A stretch of DNA of 64,000 nucleotides from Gottfriedia acidiceleris (GCF_023115465.1 NZ_CP096034.1:3348001-3412000); one strand, 5' to 3'. Shown: positions 48,426-58,802, counted from the stretch's first letter. Program-made: numbers and translations. The notes: generated from the letters alone by a model not told the origin.

Positions 48426-49980
48426 TATCTTCACCGTTTTTAGTTTTTTGTTGTTTTCTTGTTCGTGTTGAATCTGGTACAAAGTCTTTACTTGAAGTCT
48501 TTAATTTTTTCCAAGGTAAACGGATAAAATTATCTTCATTATCTCTGATTGATAATGGAGATATTGGCATTAAGTATGGCACTCCAAATGAATCGATCGT
48601 ATTTAAATGAACTAGCCAAAATAAAAACATTAATGCAATTCCATACAATCCTGCAACTCCTGCACTTAAAATAAATAAATATCTGAGTAGTCGTGCAGAT
48701 GAAGCAACACTGTAATAAGGAAGAGTAAAACTTGAAATACCAGTAATTGAAACAAAGATAATCATTGCAGTAGATATAATTCCCGCTTGTACAACAGCTT
48801 GGCCTATTACAAGTGCTCCAACTATTGCTACAGTTGATGCAAGGACTCTTGGACTACGAATACTCGCTTCCCTAATAATTTCAAATGCAAATTCCATTAG
48901 TAATAACTCAACGATCGCAGGAAATGGTACACTTTCTCTTTGAGCTGCAAGACTAACTAATAGTGGTGTTGGGATCATTGAACGATGGTGTGTAATTAAT
49001 GCAAGATACAAAGCTGAAACTAATAATGATGTAAAAAATGCTGTAAATCTTAATAATCGTAAAAAGGTTCCAACTATATATCGTTGATTATAATCATCAG
49101 GAGATTGGAAAAACATAGGTAAAGTAGCTGGAAGTACTAACCCTATTGGACTACCATCTACGATAATTCCAATTTTACCTTCTAATAAATTTGCGGCAAT
49201 TACATCAGGTCTTTCACTGTCCAAGACAGTTGGAAATGGACTGAAGGGTTTTGATTCAATTAGATATTCAATATTTATTGATTCCAAAACTCCATTCACT
49301 TGGGAATTCTTTAGTCTTTCTTTTAAATTATGCAAAAGATCTTGATCAACCTTGTCATCAAGATAAGAAATGACTACACTCGTATTCGTAACATCGCCAA
49401 CTTTAATTATTTCCATTTTAAATTGAGCACTTCGAAGTCGATAACGAAGAAGTGACATATTCGTTGCGATTGATTCAGTGAAACTATCTTTTGGACCTCG
49501 AATAATCGTTTGCCCAGTTGATTCTGAGACGGAACGGAATTGCCCACTTTTTGTATCAATTAGCAATACCTTAAGCTGATTATCAATAAAAATTGCTGTG
49601 TCACCATTTAACACTGCCATCATTATGTTATTCCATTCATTTTCAGTTTTTACTTGTGGAACATCAAACGTATTCTCTTTCATTTCATTGAAAAAATTAA
49701 TATCGTTTAAACTATCTAAATTCGAGTTTTTCCATTTATGTAGAATTGGATCAACGATAAATTGACTAATCGCGTCACCATTTGAAATGCCTTGCAAATG
49801 TACTAGAGCCATTTTTCTTTTTTTCGATTCCCCAGCCTCAAACTCTCTAACAATTAAATCTGCACAATATTGCAGTTCACTTTTTATATTTTGTAAATTT
49901 TTTTGTAATTCGGATGATAAAACAACTGGAGTTTTAACTTCAATTGATTCTTTACTTCTCTTTGGATAACCCAATCGCAT
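48415..49980 (-). CDS. spore germinant receptor A subunit, second operon
   Basis: A 521-residue GerAA-type protein. Motifs include IIRGPKDSFTESIATNMSLLRYRLR and SERPDVIAANLLEGKIGIIVDGSPIGLVLP, then five to six membrane helices and a long basic tail (FVPDSTRTRKQQKTK). The ATG at 49980 follows TTAGGTGAT and was preferred to a GTG three codons upstream. It heads an A-C-B operon transcribed away from the second subtilase gene. The germinant cannot be named from sequence. Confidence 0.94.
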   Translation of the reverse strand: MRLGYPKRSKESIEVKTPVVLSSELQKNLQNIKSELQYCADLIVREFEAGESKKRKMALVHLQGISNGDAISQFIVDPILHKWKNSNLDSLNDINFFNEMKENTFDVPQVKTENEWNNIMMAVLNGDTAIFIDNQLKVLLIDTKSGQFRSVSESTGQTIIRGPKDSFTESIATNMSLLRYRLRSAQFKMEIIKVGDVTNTSVVISYLDDKVDQDLLHNLKERLKNSQVNGVLESINIEYLIESKPFSPFPTVLDSERPDVIAANLLEGKIGIIVDGSPIGLVLPATLPMFFQSPDDYNQRYIVGTFLRLLRFTAFFTSLLVSALYLALITHHRSMIPTPLLVSLAAQRESVPFPAIVELLLMEFAFEIIREASIRSPRVLASTVAIVGALVIGQAVVQAGIISTAMIIFVSITGISSFTLPYYSVASSARLLRYLFILSAGVAGLYGIALMFLFWLVHLNTIDSFGVPYLMPISPLSIRDNEDNFIRLPWKKLKTSSKDFVPDSTRTRKQQKTKNGEDNES

Positions 49981-50269
49981 ATCAATCACCTAAGTCATTT
50001 ATTTAATACTATTTAAAATTTGTTAAATGCAGAAAAATTATGCTATTTATTACCAATTTTTTGAACAAGCGTATAATTAACGTGAAAAATAACCTTAATT
50101 AGTTAATATTTACACAATTTTCTTAATAAATTAGCAGAATTTTATTCTTTAGTGGGAAAAACGTTGATCTTATAAGAGAAAAATAACCCAATTGACTGGT
50201 TGTTAAATATTACCAATAATTAGAATATAAGGATAATTCCTTAAACTTAATTTAAAGGGGTGTTTTTTA

Positions 50270-53200
50270 TTGAAAAGCAATTTTATAGTGCCACTCAAAG
50301 TTGTTTCTACTAGTTTTATAGCAGCTAGTTTGCTATTTTCTAGTCACACTTTTGCTTCAGTTGGTTCAATTTCACAAGGTGACATTTATAACGTAGAAGA
50401 TTATTTAAAAAATTTATCAAAAGAGGATCGTAACCGAGTACATAACAGTGTTGATTCGTCAGATAAAGAAAAATATTTATCACCTAACCTTAATACAACA
50501 AGTAATAATCCTGTAAACATCATTGTTCAATTCGCACAAGATCCTGCTAAAACGGAAGTTAAGAATAACGAAGAAAACGGAATTGAAGTCTCTTTAGACG
50601 ATGCAAAAAATAAAGTGGAAAAATCTCATCAAACTTTTAAAAATAAAATTAGACAAGAAAAAAAGGACTTGTCAGCTATTCAAATTCGTAAAGAGTACCG
50701 TCAAGCATTCAATGGTGTTGCGATGACTGTACCGGCAAATGAAGTACATACTATTCTTGCGATGGATGAAGTAAAAGCAGTGATTGAAGATAAAGTAATC
50801 AAGATTGATTCATCTCCTTCAGAGGTTCAAAAAACTGAGTCAGGTAGTCTTTCCCCTGCAGTAGATAGTACTGAAAATATCGGTGCAACAAAACTCCATG
50901 AAGAAGGTATTACTGGTAAAGGCGTAAAAGTTGCTGTAATTGATACTGGAATTGATTATAATCATCCAGATTTAAAAGATATTTATAAAGGCGGATACGA
51001 TTTTGTGAATAACGATTCCGATCCAATGGAAACAACTTACGACGATTGGAAAAAATCAGCACAACCTGAAATCAGTCCATTTGGTGGCTCAACTTACTAC
51101 ACTTTCCATGGAACTCATGTATCAGGAACGATTGCAGGACAAGGTAAGAATAAAACAGATTATGCAGTTACTGGTGTTGCACCTGGAGTTGAATTATATG
51201 CGTATAAAGTGCTTGGCCCATACGGTTCAGGCTACACTAGTAATATTATCGCTGGCATTGACAAAGCAGTAGCAGACGGAATGGATGTTATTAATCTATC
51301 ACTTGGATCTGATCATAATGACCCCCTTGATCCAAATTCGATTGCAATCAATAATGCTACATTGGCTGGTACGACAGCAGTAATTTCAGCTGGAAATTCA
51401 GGAAGTGACCTATATTCACTTGGTTCACCTGGAACTTCTCCGCTTGCTATTACAGTTGGAGCGAGTGATTTTTCAATGACAATCCCTACAGCTATTGGTA
51501 CGGTTAGTTCGAATGATACTCTTCTATCGTTAACAAATTTAAAACTACTTGCAAAGAGCTATGATGATGACATAAATACTTTTAAAAACCAATCTCTTCC
51601 AATCGTATTTGTTGGCCTAGGAAATAGTGAAAGTGATTATAGTGGCAAAGATGTTAATGGAAAAATTGCTCTAATCGAACGTGGAGTCCTTAGCTTAAAT
51701 GAAAAAGTAATACTTGCAAAGAAACACGGTGCAAAAGCAGTAATAATGTATAATAATAACCCGACAGAAGGTCAAATTCCTCATTATCTTGGAAACGGCT
51801 TTGACTTTATCCCTTCATTTTCACTTACAAATGAAGATGGACTAAAAGTTGTAAATCGAGTAAAACAAGGAAATGCTACATTTACTTTAAACTCAATTGG
51901 AGAAATGAAAACTGGTGGGGATACATTAGCTGATTTTAGTTCACGTGGTCCTTCTAACAGATTTTATGATATTAAACCAGAAGTGACTGCACCAGGAGTT
52001 GCTGTATTCTCAAGCGTACCAGCTTATGTAAACGGAGCAGAGCATTTAACTGATTATAAGAATGCATATATGAGTGCATCAGGTACATCAATGGCTTCTC
52101 CACACGTTGCTGGAGCTGCTGCCCTTCTTCTACAAGAACATCCAGAATACAAACCTGAAGATGTTAAAGCAGCTTTAATGAATACCGCGGATAAGCTGAA
52201 AAAAGATTACAGTGTATTTGAAGTCGGTGCTGGAAGAATTGATGTATATGAAGCAGCGCATTCTGACGTGCGTATTAAAGTACTAGATCATGCAATTACC
52301 ACAAAAGATGGAAAAGATATACCAATACCAGATGTTACAGGTGCATTAAGCTTTGGGCCTCAAGTAACTGCAGGTAAAGCAAAAACAGATTCACGAGTGG
52401 TTTCTATAACAAACAATAGTAACAATAAGAAAACATTTAAGCTAGAAATTAAATTTAATAAAAATGTAAAAGGTTCTAAAGATGCTTCAACTAACAATAT
52501 TTCACTAGATGTTCCTTCTACCGTTACAGTTAATGCAAACAAAACGGTAAAAATTAATCCTATGATTCATATCCCTGCATCTGCTGAATTCGGTAACTAC
52601 GAGGGATATGTTTATATTACAAACAATAGTAATCCTGATGAAGTTTATCAATTACCATTTGGCTTCAAGCATTTAGCTGAAGGTATTAATAAAATTAACG
52701 CATTTGAAGATGCATTTACAACACGACGTGATTTAAATAATAGTTTCCCATACGGAACAGGTATTGAATTTGCATTAAATAGTTCAATGGAAACAGTAGA
52801 TTTTGTATTAAAAGATGCAAAAACTGGACAAGCGCTGGGCCTTTTTGATGCATTTGAAGGACTTTTCACTGAGGACATACCTTTTGTAGTTGAATCCCCG
52901 TTTAATGGATTATATTTTCCTTTTACTGAACATAAGGATCATCCAATAGCTTATTCAAAAAAGCTTGCTCCTCCAGGAAAATATGAACTAGAACTAATCG
53001 CTACTAACAGAGAAGGTAAAACATTTAAAAAGTCTGATACATTTTTCATTGAAAATACGAACCCTGTTGTTAAAATGCAACAACCAGGTGGAGTATACGA
53101 AGTTACTGAAGATGGTATGACTGTAAAAGGAAATATTTATGATGAGCAAGTAGCCATTATGAATCAGAACGGTTTTTACTGGGATCAGTCATCTAATATG

Positions 53201-54400
53201 ATCAACCTTATTAATAAAACGAAATATTCTACTACCCCATTATCAATTGAAAAAAATGGTGACTTTCAATTTAAGACTAGTCTATTAGATGGTAAAGATG
53301 TAACAAAGTATACACTTAACGAACGTGACTATGCACAAAACGGTATGCAAGATCATCCAGATTTCTCATACACCCTTGTTAAAAAAGGACTTCCTTATAC
53401 GAAACTTGTAGCGAACAAAAATGATGTAAAATATGGTGAAAATGTAACCCTATCACTAAGTGCACATAATATTAAAGATTTAACTGGTGGGGAATTTACA
53501 TTAGCATTCCCTTCATCAACATATGACATTGCAAATATAACTTTAAATAAAGATTTTACTGATTATGCTAAGTCACATGGTTTAAATGCTGATCTTAAAC
53601 TAATTGAGCAAACTGCAAGTAAAATAACTCTTAATACTCAATTAACAGGTGAATCAATACAACCGATTCAAACTGCTATGCCATTAATCGATATTAGTTT
53701 TAAAGTGAAGGAAAAACCAAGCACCTATATAAAATGGATTCAGAATATTGATATAACAAAATCTACAGCATTTTCTTTAAATCAAGCACCTACGACAATT
53801 CAAGGTTTTGGCCAAGGTATAAATATTGTTCCAACATACTCTCAACTTGAAGGGGGTATTCTTGCAGATGGATTTTTAGATAATAATGGTATCTGGCTAG
53901 ACTACAAGAAAGATTTTTCAAAAGCTGGAATGAGTTTAAAATTGATTTCAAAAAATGGAAGGACTTATACAGGAGAATTTAACAGTAGTTCACGTTACTT
54001 TATTAAAAATATTCCAGTTTCAAATGAAGATTACGATTTAACAATTAAAATACCAGGACATTTCGATCGTCATGTATCAGTTAATGATTTATATGATCAA
54101 ATGAATGGTGATATTGTTGGTCGTTTATCTTACATTTTATATGCACCAGTTATGGGTGGAGATGTAAATAACGATGATGTAATCGATGTATTAGATGCGG
54201 ATTATATTAAAACATATTGGGGCACTAACAAGCGTGCAGCTGATATCAATTTCGATGGGATTGTTGACGCAAAGGATATGAGTTTTATTCAAAAGAATTA
54301 TTTAACGCCAAACCCTGATGTCAAAGACGTTCCAAAAGGTAAAAAGAAAATTAAAGGTGAAACTTTAGAAGATATTTTGAAGGATTTAAACATTCAATAA
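50270..54400 (+). CDS. secreted S8 subtilase (Vpr-like) with C-terminal dockerin module, paralogue
   Basis: A 1376-residue paralogue of the protease at 33958-38112. Order of parts: signal peptide (about 1-30), I9 propeptide (82-180), catalytic domain with Asp225, His280 and Ser607, PA insert, beta-sandwich regions, and a dockerin at about 1296-1347 (DVNNDDVIDVLD and DINFDGIVDAKD). The TTG start at 50270 follows AAAGGGGTG. The dockerin is almost unchanged between paralogues while the middle differs widely, suggesting that the dockerin is under constraint or gene conversion. Probably extracellular or spore-surface. Confidence 0.92.
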   Translation: MKSNFIVPLKVVSTSFIAASLLFSSHTFASVGSISQGDIYNVEDYLKNLSKEDRNRVHNSVDSSDKEKYLSPNLNTTSNNPVNIIVQFAQDPAKTEVKNNEENGIEVSLDDAKNKVEKSHQTFKNKIRQEKKDLSAIQIRKEYRQAFNGVAMTVPANEVHTILAMDEVKAVIEDKVIKIDSSPSEVQKTESGSLSPAVDSTENIGATKLHEEGITGKGVKVAVIDTGIDYNHPDLKDIYKGGYDFVNNDSDPMETTYDDWKKSAQPEISPFGGSTYYTFHGTHVSGTIAGQGKNKTDYAVTGVAPGVELYAYKVLGPYGSGYTSNIIAGIDKAVADGMDVINLSLGSDHNDPLDPNSIAINNATLAGTTAVISAGNSGSDLYSLGSPGTSPLAITVGASDFSMTIPTAIGTVSSNDTLLSLTNLKLLAKSYDDDINTFKNQSLPIVFVGLGNSESDYSGKDVNGKIALIERGVLSLNEKVILAKKHGAKAVIMYNNNPTEGQIPHYLGNGFDFIPSFSLTNEDGLKVVNRVKQGNATFTLNSIGEMKTGGDTLADFSSRGPSNRFYDIKPEVTAPGVAVFSSVPAYVNGAEHLTDYKNAYMSASGTSMASPHVAGAAALLLQEHPEYKPEDVKAALMNTADKLKKDYSVFEVGAGRIDVYEAAHSDVRIKVLDHAITTKDGKDIPIPDVTGALSFGPQVTAGKAKTDSRVVSITNNSNNKKTFKLEIKFNKNVKGSKDASTNNISLDVPSTVTVNANKTVKINPMIHIPASAEFGNYEGYVYITNNSNPDEVYQLPFGFKHLAEGINKINAFEDAFTTRRDLNNSFPYGTGIEFALNSSMETVDFVLKDAKTGQALGLFDAFEGLFTEDIPFVVESPFNGLYFPFTEHKDHPIAYSKKLAPPGKYELELIATNREGKTFKKSDTFFIENTNPVVKMQQPGGVYEVTEDGMTVKGNIYDEQVAIMNQNGFYWDQSSNMINLINKTKYSTTPLSIEKNGDFQFKTSLLDGKDVTKYTLNERDYAQNGMQDHPDFSYTLVKKGLPYTKLVANKNDVKYGENVTLSLSAHNIKDLTGGEFTLAFPSSTYDIANITLNKDFTDYAKSHGLNADLKLIEQTASKITLNTQLTGESIQPIQTAMPLIDISFKVKEKPSTYIKWIQNIDITKSTAFSLNQAPTTIQGFGQGINIVPTYSQLEGGILADGFLDNNGIWLDYKKDFSKAGMSLKLISKNGRTYTGEFNSSSRYFIKNIPVSNEDYDLTIKIPGHFDRHVSVNDLYDQMNGDIVGRLSYILYAPVMGGDVNNDDVIDVLDADYIKTYWGTNKRAADINFDGIVDAKDMSFIQKNYLTPNPDVKDVPKGKKKIKGETLEDILKDLNIQ

Positions 54401-54406
54401 AGGATA

Positions 54407-54440
54407 GAAAAAACGTCGGATTTTTATATCCGACGTTTTT
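54407..54440. terminator. terminator of the second subtilase gene (duplicated copy)
   Basis: AAAAAACGTCGGA pairs with TCCGACGTTTTT. The 34-base stretch is repeated at 54949-54982 with two mismatches, bracketing repeat copy E. Confidence 0.9.
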
Positions 54441-54949
54441 ACATGCTGTTGAAAAACTACCTTGTCAATTAATTATCAAATTTTCGTGAAAGGAGTAGAG
54501 TGATGTTGATTTCCATTACAGGATGCTCGCTTTCCATGGGGCGAGATTCTTTAGCCTCCTCGGCAAGCCTGTGGGGTCTCAGCCTTCCCGCTTATCCCAT
54601 AGGAGTCGAGCATCCCTCCATTCCAATCAACTTATTCATCTAAAAATGTCTGCGATAAACCCTAATCAAATAGCCTTTCCTTAGAGTAATCTAACTTTAA
54701 TCAGATTGTAGATCAATTAATATTGAACATTTATTAAACTAAACAATCGAATTTGTTTTCTAAAAAAAGCTTATAATATTTTTAACGTCTAAAAAAATCA
54801 ATTCTATTGTTATTGAAATAATAAAATTGCTCAAACATATTAACATTTAAAATCATTAAAAAATCATTCAAAGAATGCTAATTTTATCATTATAAATGTT
54901 CATTTAAAGTCCGTTTTCCCTATTGACGTCTTTATATTTCAACACTCTG
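54441..54949. mobile_element. IS1182-like non-autonomous repeat, copy E (inverted orientation)
   Basis: A full copy read from ACATGCTGTTGAAAAAC to TATATTTCAACACTCT, opposite in orientation to copies A-C. It is inserted beside or into the terminator between the subtilase and the alpha/beta hydrolase, with that hairpin duplicated on both sides. The core is very close to copy C, indicating recent movement or sequence homogenisation. No coding sequence. Confidence 0.85.
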
Positions 54950-54982
54950 AAAAAACGTCGGGCTTTTATATCCGACGTTTTT
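54949..54982. terminator. terminator of the alpha/beta hydrolase gene (second hairpin copy)
   Basis: AAAAAACGTCGGG pairs with TCCGACGTTTTT, 18 bases past the minus-strand hydrolase stop codon. It is the twin of 54407-54440. Confidence 0.88.
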
Positions 54983-55000
54983 ATATTTCATAATTTATTT

Positions 55001-55795
55001 TTAAAACGAACTTAAAAAATTCTTCATTTCATTAATTAACTCTTCAGGTGACTCATACATGCTCATATGTCCTGCATTGTTTAAAGTAACAGTTTTAATA
55101 TTTTCTTTTTCGACTGAAAAAGTCTTTTCAGGTGGTATAATCTGATCGTCTTTACCTGCAAGTAAAAGTACAGGTAAACTTGTATCGTTAAGGACATGAT
55201 TTCGGTCGGGTCTATTTTTCATGCTTACTAGTGCATTGACTGTGCCAACTACTGAAGTTTTATACCCTATTTGCTTTGCTTGATTTATCTCTGAACTATT
55301 AGTTTGGATATTTTTTGGAGAGAAAAGTTTAGGAATTAATCCGTCCACTACGTTTTTCACTCCTTCATTTTTCACTTTTTCACTAGTTGATACTCTACCT
55401 TTTTTTGCTTCTTCACTATCTGGATATGCAGTAGAGTGGATTAATGAAAATCCATTTATGTAATTAGAATATCTTTCAGCGAATGCAAGTGTAATATAGC
55501 CTCCTAATGAGTGGCCAAACAACGTTATTTGCTTTATGTTTAGTTGATCTAAGAAATCTTTCAACACATCTGCGTAATCTTCAATTGAATGCTCTTCTTT
55601 TATAGCTGTAGAGTCTCCATGTCCTGGTAAATCAACTGCTATCACACGATAATCCTCTGCCAACTTTGGAATTACTTTTTCCCAATATGCATGACTTCCC
55701 ATAAAGCCATGAATTAAAACGATTGGCTTCCCTTTGCCTTGATCTTTATACGCAATTGATAAATTTTCAAGTTCTACTTTACTATTAATGATCAT
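55001..55795 (-). CDS. alpha/beta-fold hydrolase
   Basis: A 264-residue hydrolase. The oxyanion segment is VLIHGFMGSHAYW, nucleophile Ser96 lies in FGHSLGGY, the acid is in LLAGKDDQIIPPE, and His243 is in NAGHMSMYESPEE. The layout fits the esterase/haloperoxidase-like group with a short lid. There is no signal peptide, so it is cytoplasmic. A GGAG site lies four bases before the ATG. It stands alone; substrate unknown. Confidence 0.88.
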   Translation of the reverse strand: MIINSKVELENLSIAYKDQGKGKPIVLIHGFMGSHAYWEKVIPKLAEDYRVIAVDLPGHGDSTAIKEEHSIEDYADVLKDFLDQLNIKQITLFGHSLGGYITLAFAERYSNYINGFSLIHSTAYPDSEEAKKGRVSTSEKVKNEGVKNVVDGLIPKLFSPKNIQTNSSEINQAKQIGYKTSVVGTVNALVSMKNRPDRNHVLNDTSLPVLLLAGKDDQIIPPEKTFSVEKENIKTVTLNNAGHMSMYESPEELINEMKNFLSSF

Positions 55796-55907
55796 TCAAC
55801 TCCATTCGAATATCTAATATCTCTTACTAACATAAATGAATCCTATGAACAAAATTCTGCACTTTAATTATTTTCTCCTCTCTTTTCTGTAAATAATCTT
55901 TAAATTA

Positions 55908-55943
55908 AAAAGGAGTGTCGCAAAAACGAGAGACACCCCTTTA
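55908..55943 (-). terminator. terminator of the kynureninase-permease operon
   Basis: AAAGGAGTGTC pairs with GACACCCCTTT around a 12-base loop, 14 bases past the permease stop codon. Confidence 0.85.
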
Positions 55944-55956
55944 TACCAGATTTATA

Positions 55957-57387
55957 CTAAAATTTATCTACTTTCTGCTTAAAAACTGCTTCGTTACGTT
56001 GAATTTTCTGACCCTTATTTTTATTTATAAAAAAGTAAGCCACAGATAATACAATTAACCAAGGTATACCGAATTGAAGCATAATCTTAAAGCCAGTAAA
56101 CCAAGAAGTAATCGTTAAACCCAACAATAAAATTGCTCCTAAAATTGTGAAGTATGGGAAACCGATCATTTTTACCGGTAATTTTCGACCGCCTGCTTTT
56201 TCCCACTTCCTTCTAAAAAATAGATGCGAAACAAAGATTGTCATCCAAGTAAACATAGCACCAAACATTGAAATACCCATCATAAATGCATATGAGGAAT
56301 CTGGTAATACTGCATTTACGATTCCAGCAACTACAATACCAATAGTTGAAACTGCAAGAGCATTTACCGGAACACCTTTTTTACTTACTTTTCCTAAAAT
56401 ATTTGGCGCATGATTAGTTTTTGAAAGTGAATATACCATACGGGTTGAAGCATATAATTGGCTATTCATCGCTGACAAAGCTGCCGTTAAAATAATAAAG
56501 TTCATAAGTCCTGATGCAAAAGGGATATTTACTATTTCCATCACCTTTACGAACGGACTTTCATCAACCCCTGCTGATTTCCATGGAACGATGATGAGCA
56601 TGATTGCAATTGTTAATACATAAAAAATTGATAAACGAAAAACTGTTGCTTTAAGAGCTTTCGGAACAGCAATATCAGGTTCTTTCGCTTCACCGGCTGT
56701 AACCGCTATCATTTCGGTTCCTAGAAAACTAAATAATGATATAAAGACGGCTACCCACATGCCCCACCAGCCAAATGGCATAAATCCTCCATCATTTGTT
56801 AAGTTCTCTACACTTATATTTCCATGGTTAGATGAACCAAACAAGACATACGATCCAAGTAGGATAAATCCAACAATCGCGCTTACTTTAATCATTGAAA
56901 ACCAATACTCAAATGTTGCAAATGTATTAACACTTGTTGCATTTATATAGATTAATACTGCAGCAAAAAAGGTGATCCAAACGATTCCAGGTACAGTTGG
57001 AAACCAAAATTTCATATAGACTGCAATTGCACTTACCTCTACTCCAACAGCAAGTACTTGTGCCACCCAATATGAGTAGCGAACAAGATATCCCGCCATA
57101 GGATGTATATATTTTTCAGCAATTGTTCCAAATGAACCGCTAGTAGGATGTGCAACAGTCATTTCAGCTAAGCACCCCATGAGCAGTAAAACGATAAATG
57201 CACCTACTGCATAACTAAGTAATACGCTTGGACCGGCAGTTTTTATTGCTAGTCCGCTTCCAAGGAATAACCCCGTCCCAATCGCACATCCCATTGCAAT
57301 CATCGTTAGTTGATTAGTTTTCAACTCCCTTTTTAAACCTTTTTCTTGCTCGTTTTCAATTTTATAATTAGTTGTGGATTTCTTCAT
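55957..57387 (-). CDS. amino-acid permease (APC superfamily, AAT group)
   Basis: A 476-residue protein with twelve predicted helices. The N-terminal motif AMGCAIGTGLFLGSGLAI is the substrate-binding unwound helix of the amino-acid transporter group (GabP/AroP/ProY type). It follows kynureninase by 39 bases on the same strand and very likely shares its promoter. The natural guess is uptake of kynurenine, tryptophan or export/uptake of anthranilate-related compounds, but this is inferred from the neighbour alone. Confidence 0.88.
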   Translation of the reverse strand: MKKSTTNYKIENEQEKGLKRELKTNQLTMIAMGCAIGTGLFLGSGLAIKTAGPSVLLSYAVGAFIVLLLMGCLAEMTVAHPTSGSFGTIAEKYIHPMAGYLVRYSYWVAQVLAVGVEVSAIAVYMKFWFPTVPGIVWITFFAAVLIYINATSVNTFATFEYWFSMIKVSAIVGFILLGSYVLFGSSNHGNISVENLTNDGGFMPFGWWGMWVAVFISLFSFLGTEMIAVTAGEAKEPDIAVPKALKATVFRLSIFYVLTIAIMLIIVPWKSAGVDESPFVKVMEIVNIPFASGLMNFIILTAALSAMNSQLYASTRMVYSLSKTNHAPNILGKVSKKGVPVNALAVSTIGIVVAGIVNAVLPDSSYAFMMGISMFGAMFTWMTIFVSHLFFRRKWEKAGGRKLPVKMIGFPYFTILGAILLLGLTITSWFTGFKIMLQFGIPWLIVLSVAYFFINKNKGQKIQRNEAVFKQKVDKF

Positions 57388-57426
57388 GATTTCATCCCCT
57401 TGTCCCCTTAAATAGCCAAATAAAAC

Positions 57427-58713
57427 TTACGCTACCACCTCACGTTCATTTTTAAATTTTTCATATTGTTTTTCAGTCATTATTTTCTTAAGTGTTTGAA
57501 CAACTTCCCAAACTTCCTCGTAAGAAGTGTAAAGTGCCACTGGAGCCAGACGAATAATATTTGGTGCCCTAAAGTCAGGAATAATACCATTTTCTTTCAA
57601 TGACTTACAAATACGTGCTGCTTCTTCATGCTCTAGACTTACATGTCCTCCTCGTCGTGCATCCTCTCTAGGAGATCCAATGAAGAATCCCATGTCTGCT
57701 AATTCTTTTTCAATACAATCCATTAAAAATTGATTTATTCGAAGTGATTTTTCTCGAATCGCATCAATTCCAGCTTCTGTAAAAATCTCCAAGGATCCGA
57801 TTAATGGTGCACAACTTAATACATGTGGAGTCCCGATTTGAAAAGCTCCAACAGTTTCCGCAGGAGTTAGCGTGTGTTCCATATCAAATTGCTTATCTTT
57901 TCTAGAACCAAACCAACCTGCAAGTCCTGGCAATGTACCAAAATGTTTACGATTAACAAATAATCCACCTACACCACCTGGTCCACCATTTAAGTGCTTA
58001 TAATTACACCAATAAGCAAAATCAACATCCCACTCACTAAAAGAATGTGGAATTGATCCAACTGAATGGCAACCATCAAAACCGATTAAAATTCCTCGTT
58101 TATGAGCTTCTTCAGTTAAGCGCTTCATATCTAAAATTTGACCACTGCGGTATAAAACTGTTGGTAAAATTATCAAGGCAATTTCTTCCGTCATTGCATT
58201 AATAATGTCTTCCTCTTCTAAATAGCGTCCATCCTTACTTTTTACGCAAATTAGATCTAGTTCAGGATCTAATCCATGAATACGTAGTTGACTTTGAAGG
58301 GCATATATATCTGATGGGAATGTAAGCTCATCAGCTAATATCTTTTTTCTATTCCCATCCGGTTGGAAAAAAGTAGCTACTAATTGATGTAAATTGACCG
58401 TCGTGGAACCGGTTACAATTACTTCCTCAGATGAAGCACCAACTAAAGGAGCTAATTTTTCTCCTAATTTTTCAGCCATGAAAAACCAAGGATGATTTCC
58501 ATTTGTCCAACCATCTATTCCATAGTTCTTCCAATCTTCCAATGATTCTAGTAATGTACGTTCAGCTCTTTTTGAAAGTAGACCTAATGAATTACCATCC
58601 ATATAGATTGATTCAGGATTTAAGTAAAACTCATCTCTATACTGTCTCAGTGAATCAAGACTGTCCATTTTTTGGGCGTATTCTAATGTTATTTCTGTAA
58701 CTTTCGTATTCAT
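57427..58713 (-). CDS. kynU: kynureninase
   Basis: A 428-residue fold-type I PLP enzyme splitting kynurenine to anthranilate and alanine. PLP-lysine is Lys239 in [12 protein letters not shown], the cofactor Asp region is [10 protein letters not shown], and [10 protein letters not shown] binds phosphate. The N-terminus has [14 protein letters not shown] as in known KynU. An AGAGGAGGAAC site precedes the ATG. The usual partners kynA (tryptophan dioxygenase) and kynB (formamidase) are absent nearby, so its kynurenine may come from outside via the permease. Confidence 0.93.
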   Translation of the reverse strand: MNTKVTEITLEYAQKMDSLDSLRQYRDEFYLNPESIYMDGNSLGLLSKRAERTLLESLEDWKNYGIDGWTNGNHPWFFMAEKLGEKLAPLVGASSEEVIVTGSTTVNLHQLVATFFQPDGNRKKILADELTFPSDIYALQSQLRIHGLDPELDLICVKSKDGRYLEEEDIINAMTEEIALIILPTVLYRSGQILDMKRLTEEAHKRGILIGFDGCHSVGSIPHSFSEWDVDFAYWCNYKHLNGGPGGVGGLFVNRKHFGTLPGLAGWFGSRKDKQFDMEHTLTPAETVGAFQIGTPHVLSCAPLIGSLEIFTEAGIDAIREKSLRINQFLMDCIEKELADMGFFIGSPREDARRGGHVSLEHEEAARICKSLKENGIIPDFRAPNIIRLAPVALYTSYEEVWEVVQTLKKIMTEKQYEKFKNEREVVA

Positions 58714-58759
58714 AATGTTCCTCCTCTATCAATCTACTATTTAAATATATTGTGAAAAA

Positions 58760-58789
58760 ATCATATCAAAATAACTGACATCATGTCAA
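58760..58789 (-). promoter_or_regulatory. sigma-A promoter of kynU
   Basis: TTGACA at 58789-58784 and TATGAT at 58765-58760 on the minus strand, 18 bases apart. The -35 lies inside the double palindrome at 58776-58802. Confidence 0.7.
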
Positions 58790-58802
58790 TGACATAATGT
58801 CA
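58776..58802. promoter_or_regulatory. double palindromic operator TGACATNATGTCA x2
   Basis: Two perfect 13-base palindromes, TGACATCATGTCA (58776-58788) and TGACATAATGTCA (58790-58802), are separated by one base. They overlap the kynU -35 and lie upstream of the divergent tetR gene, so binding would control both. Confidence 0.75.
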
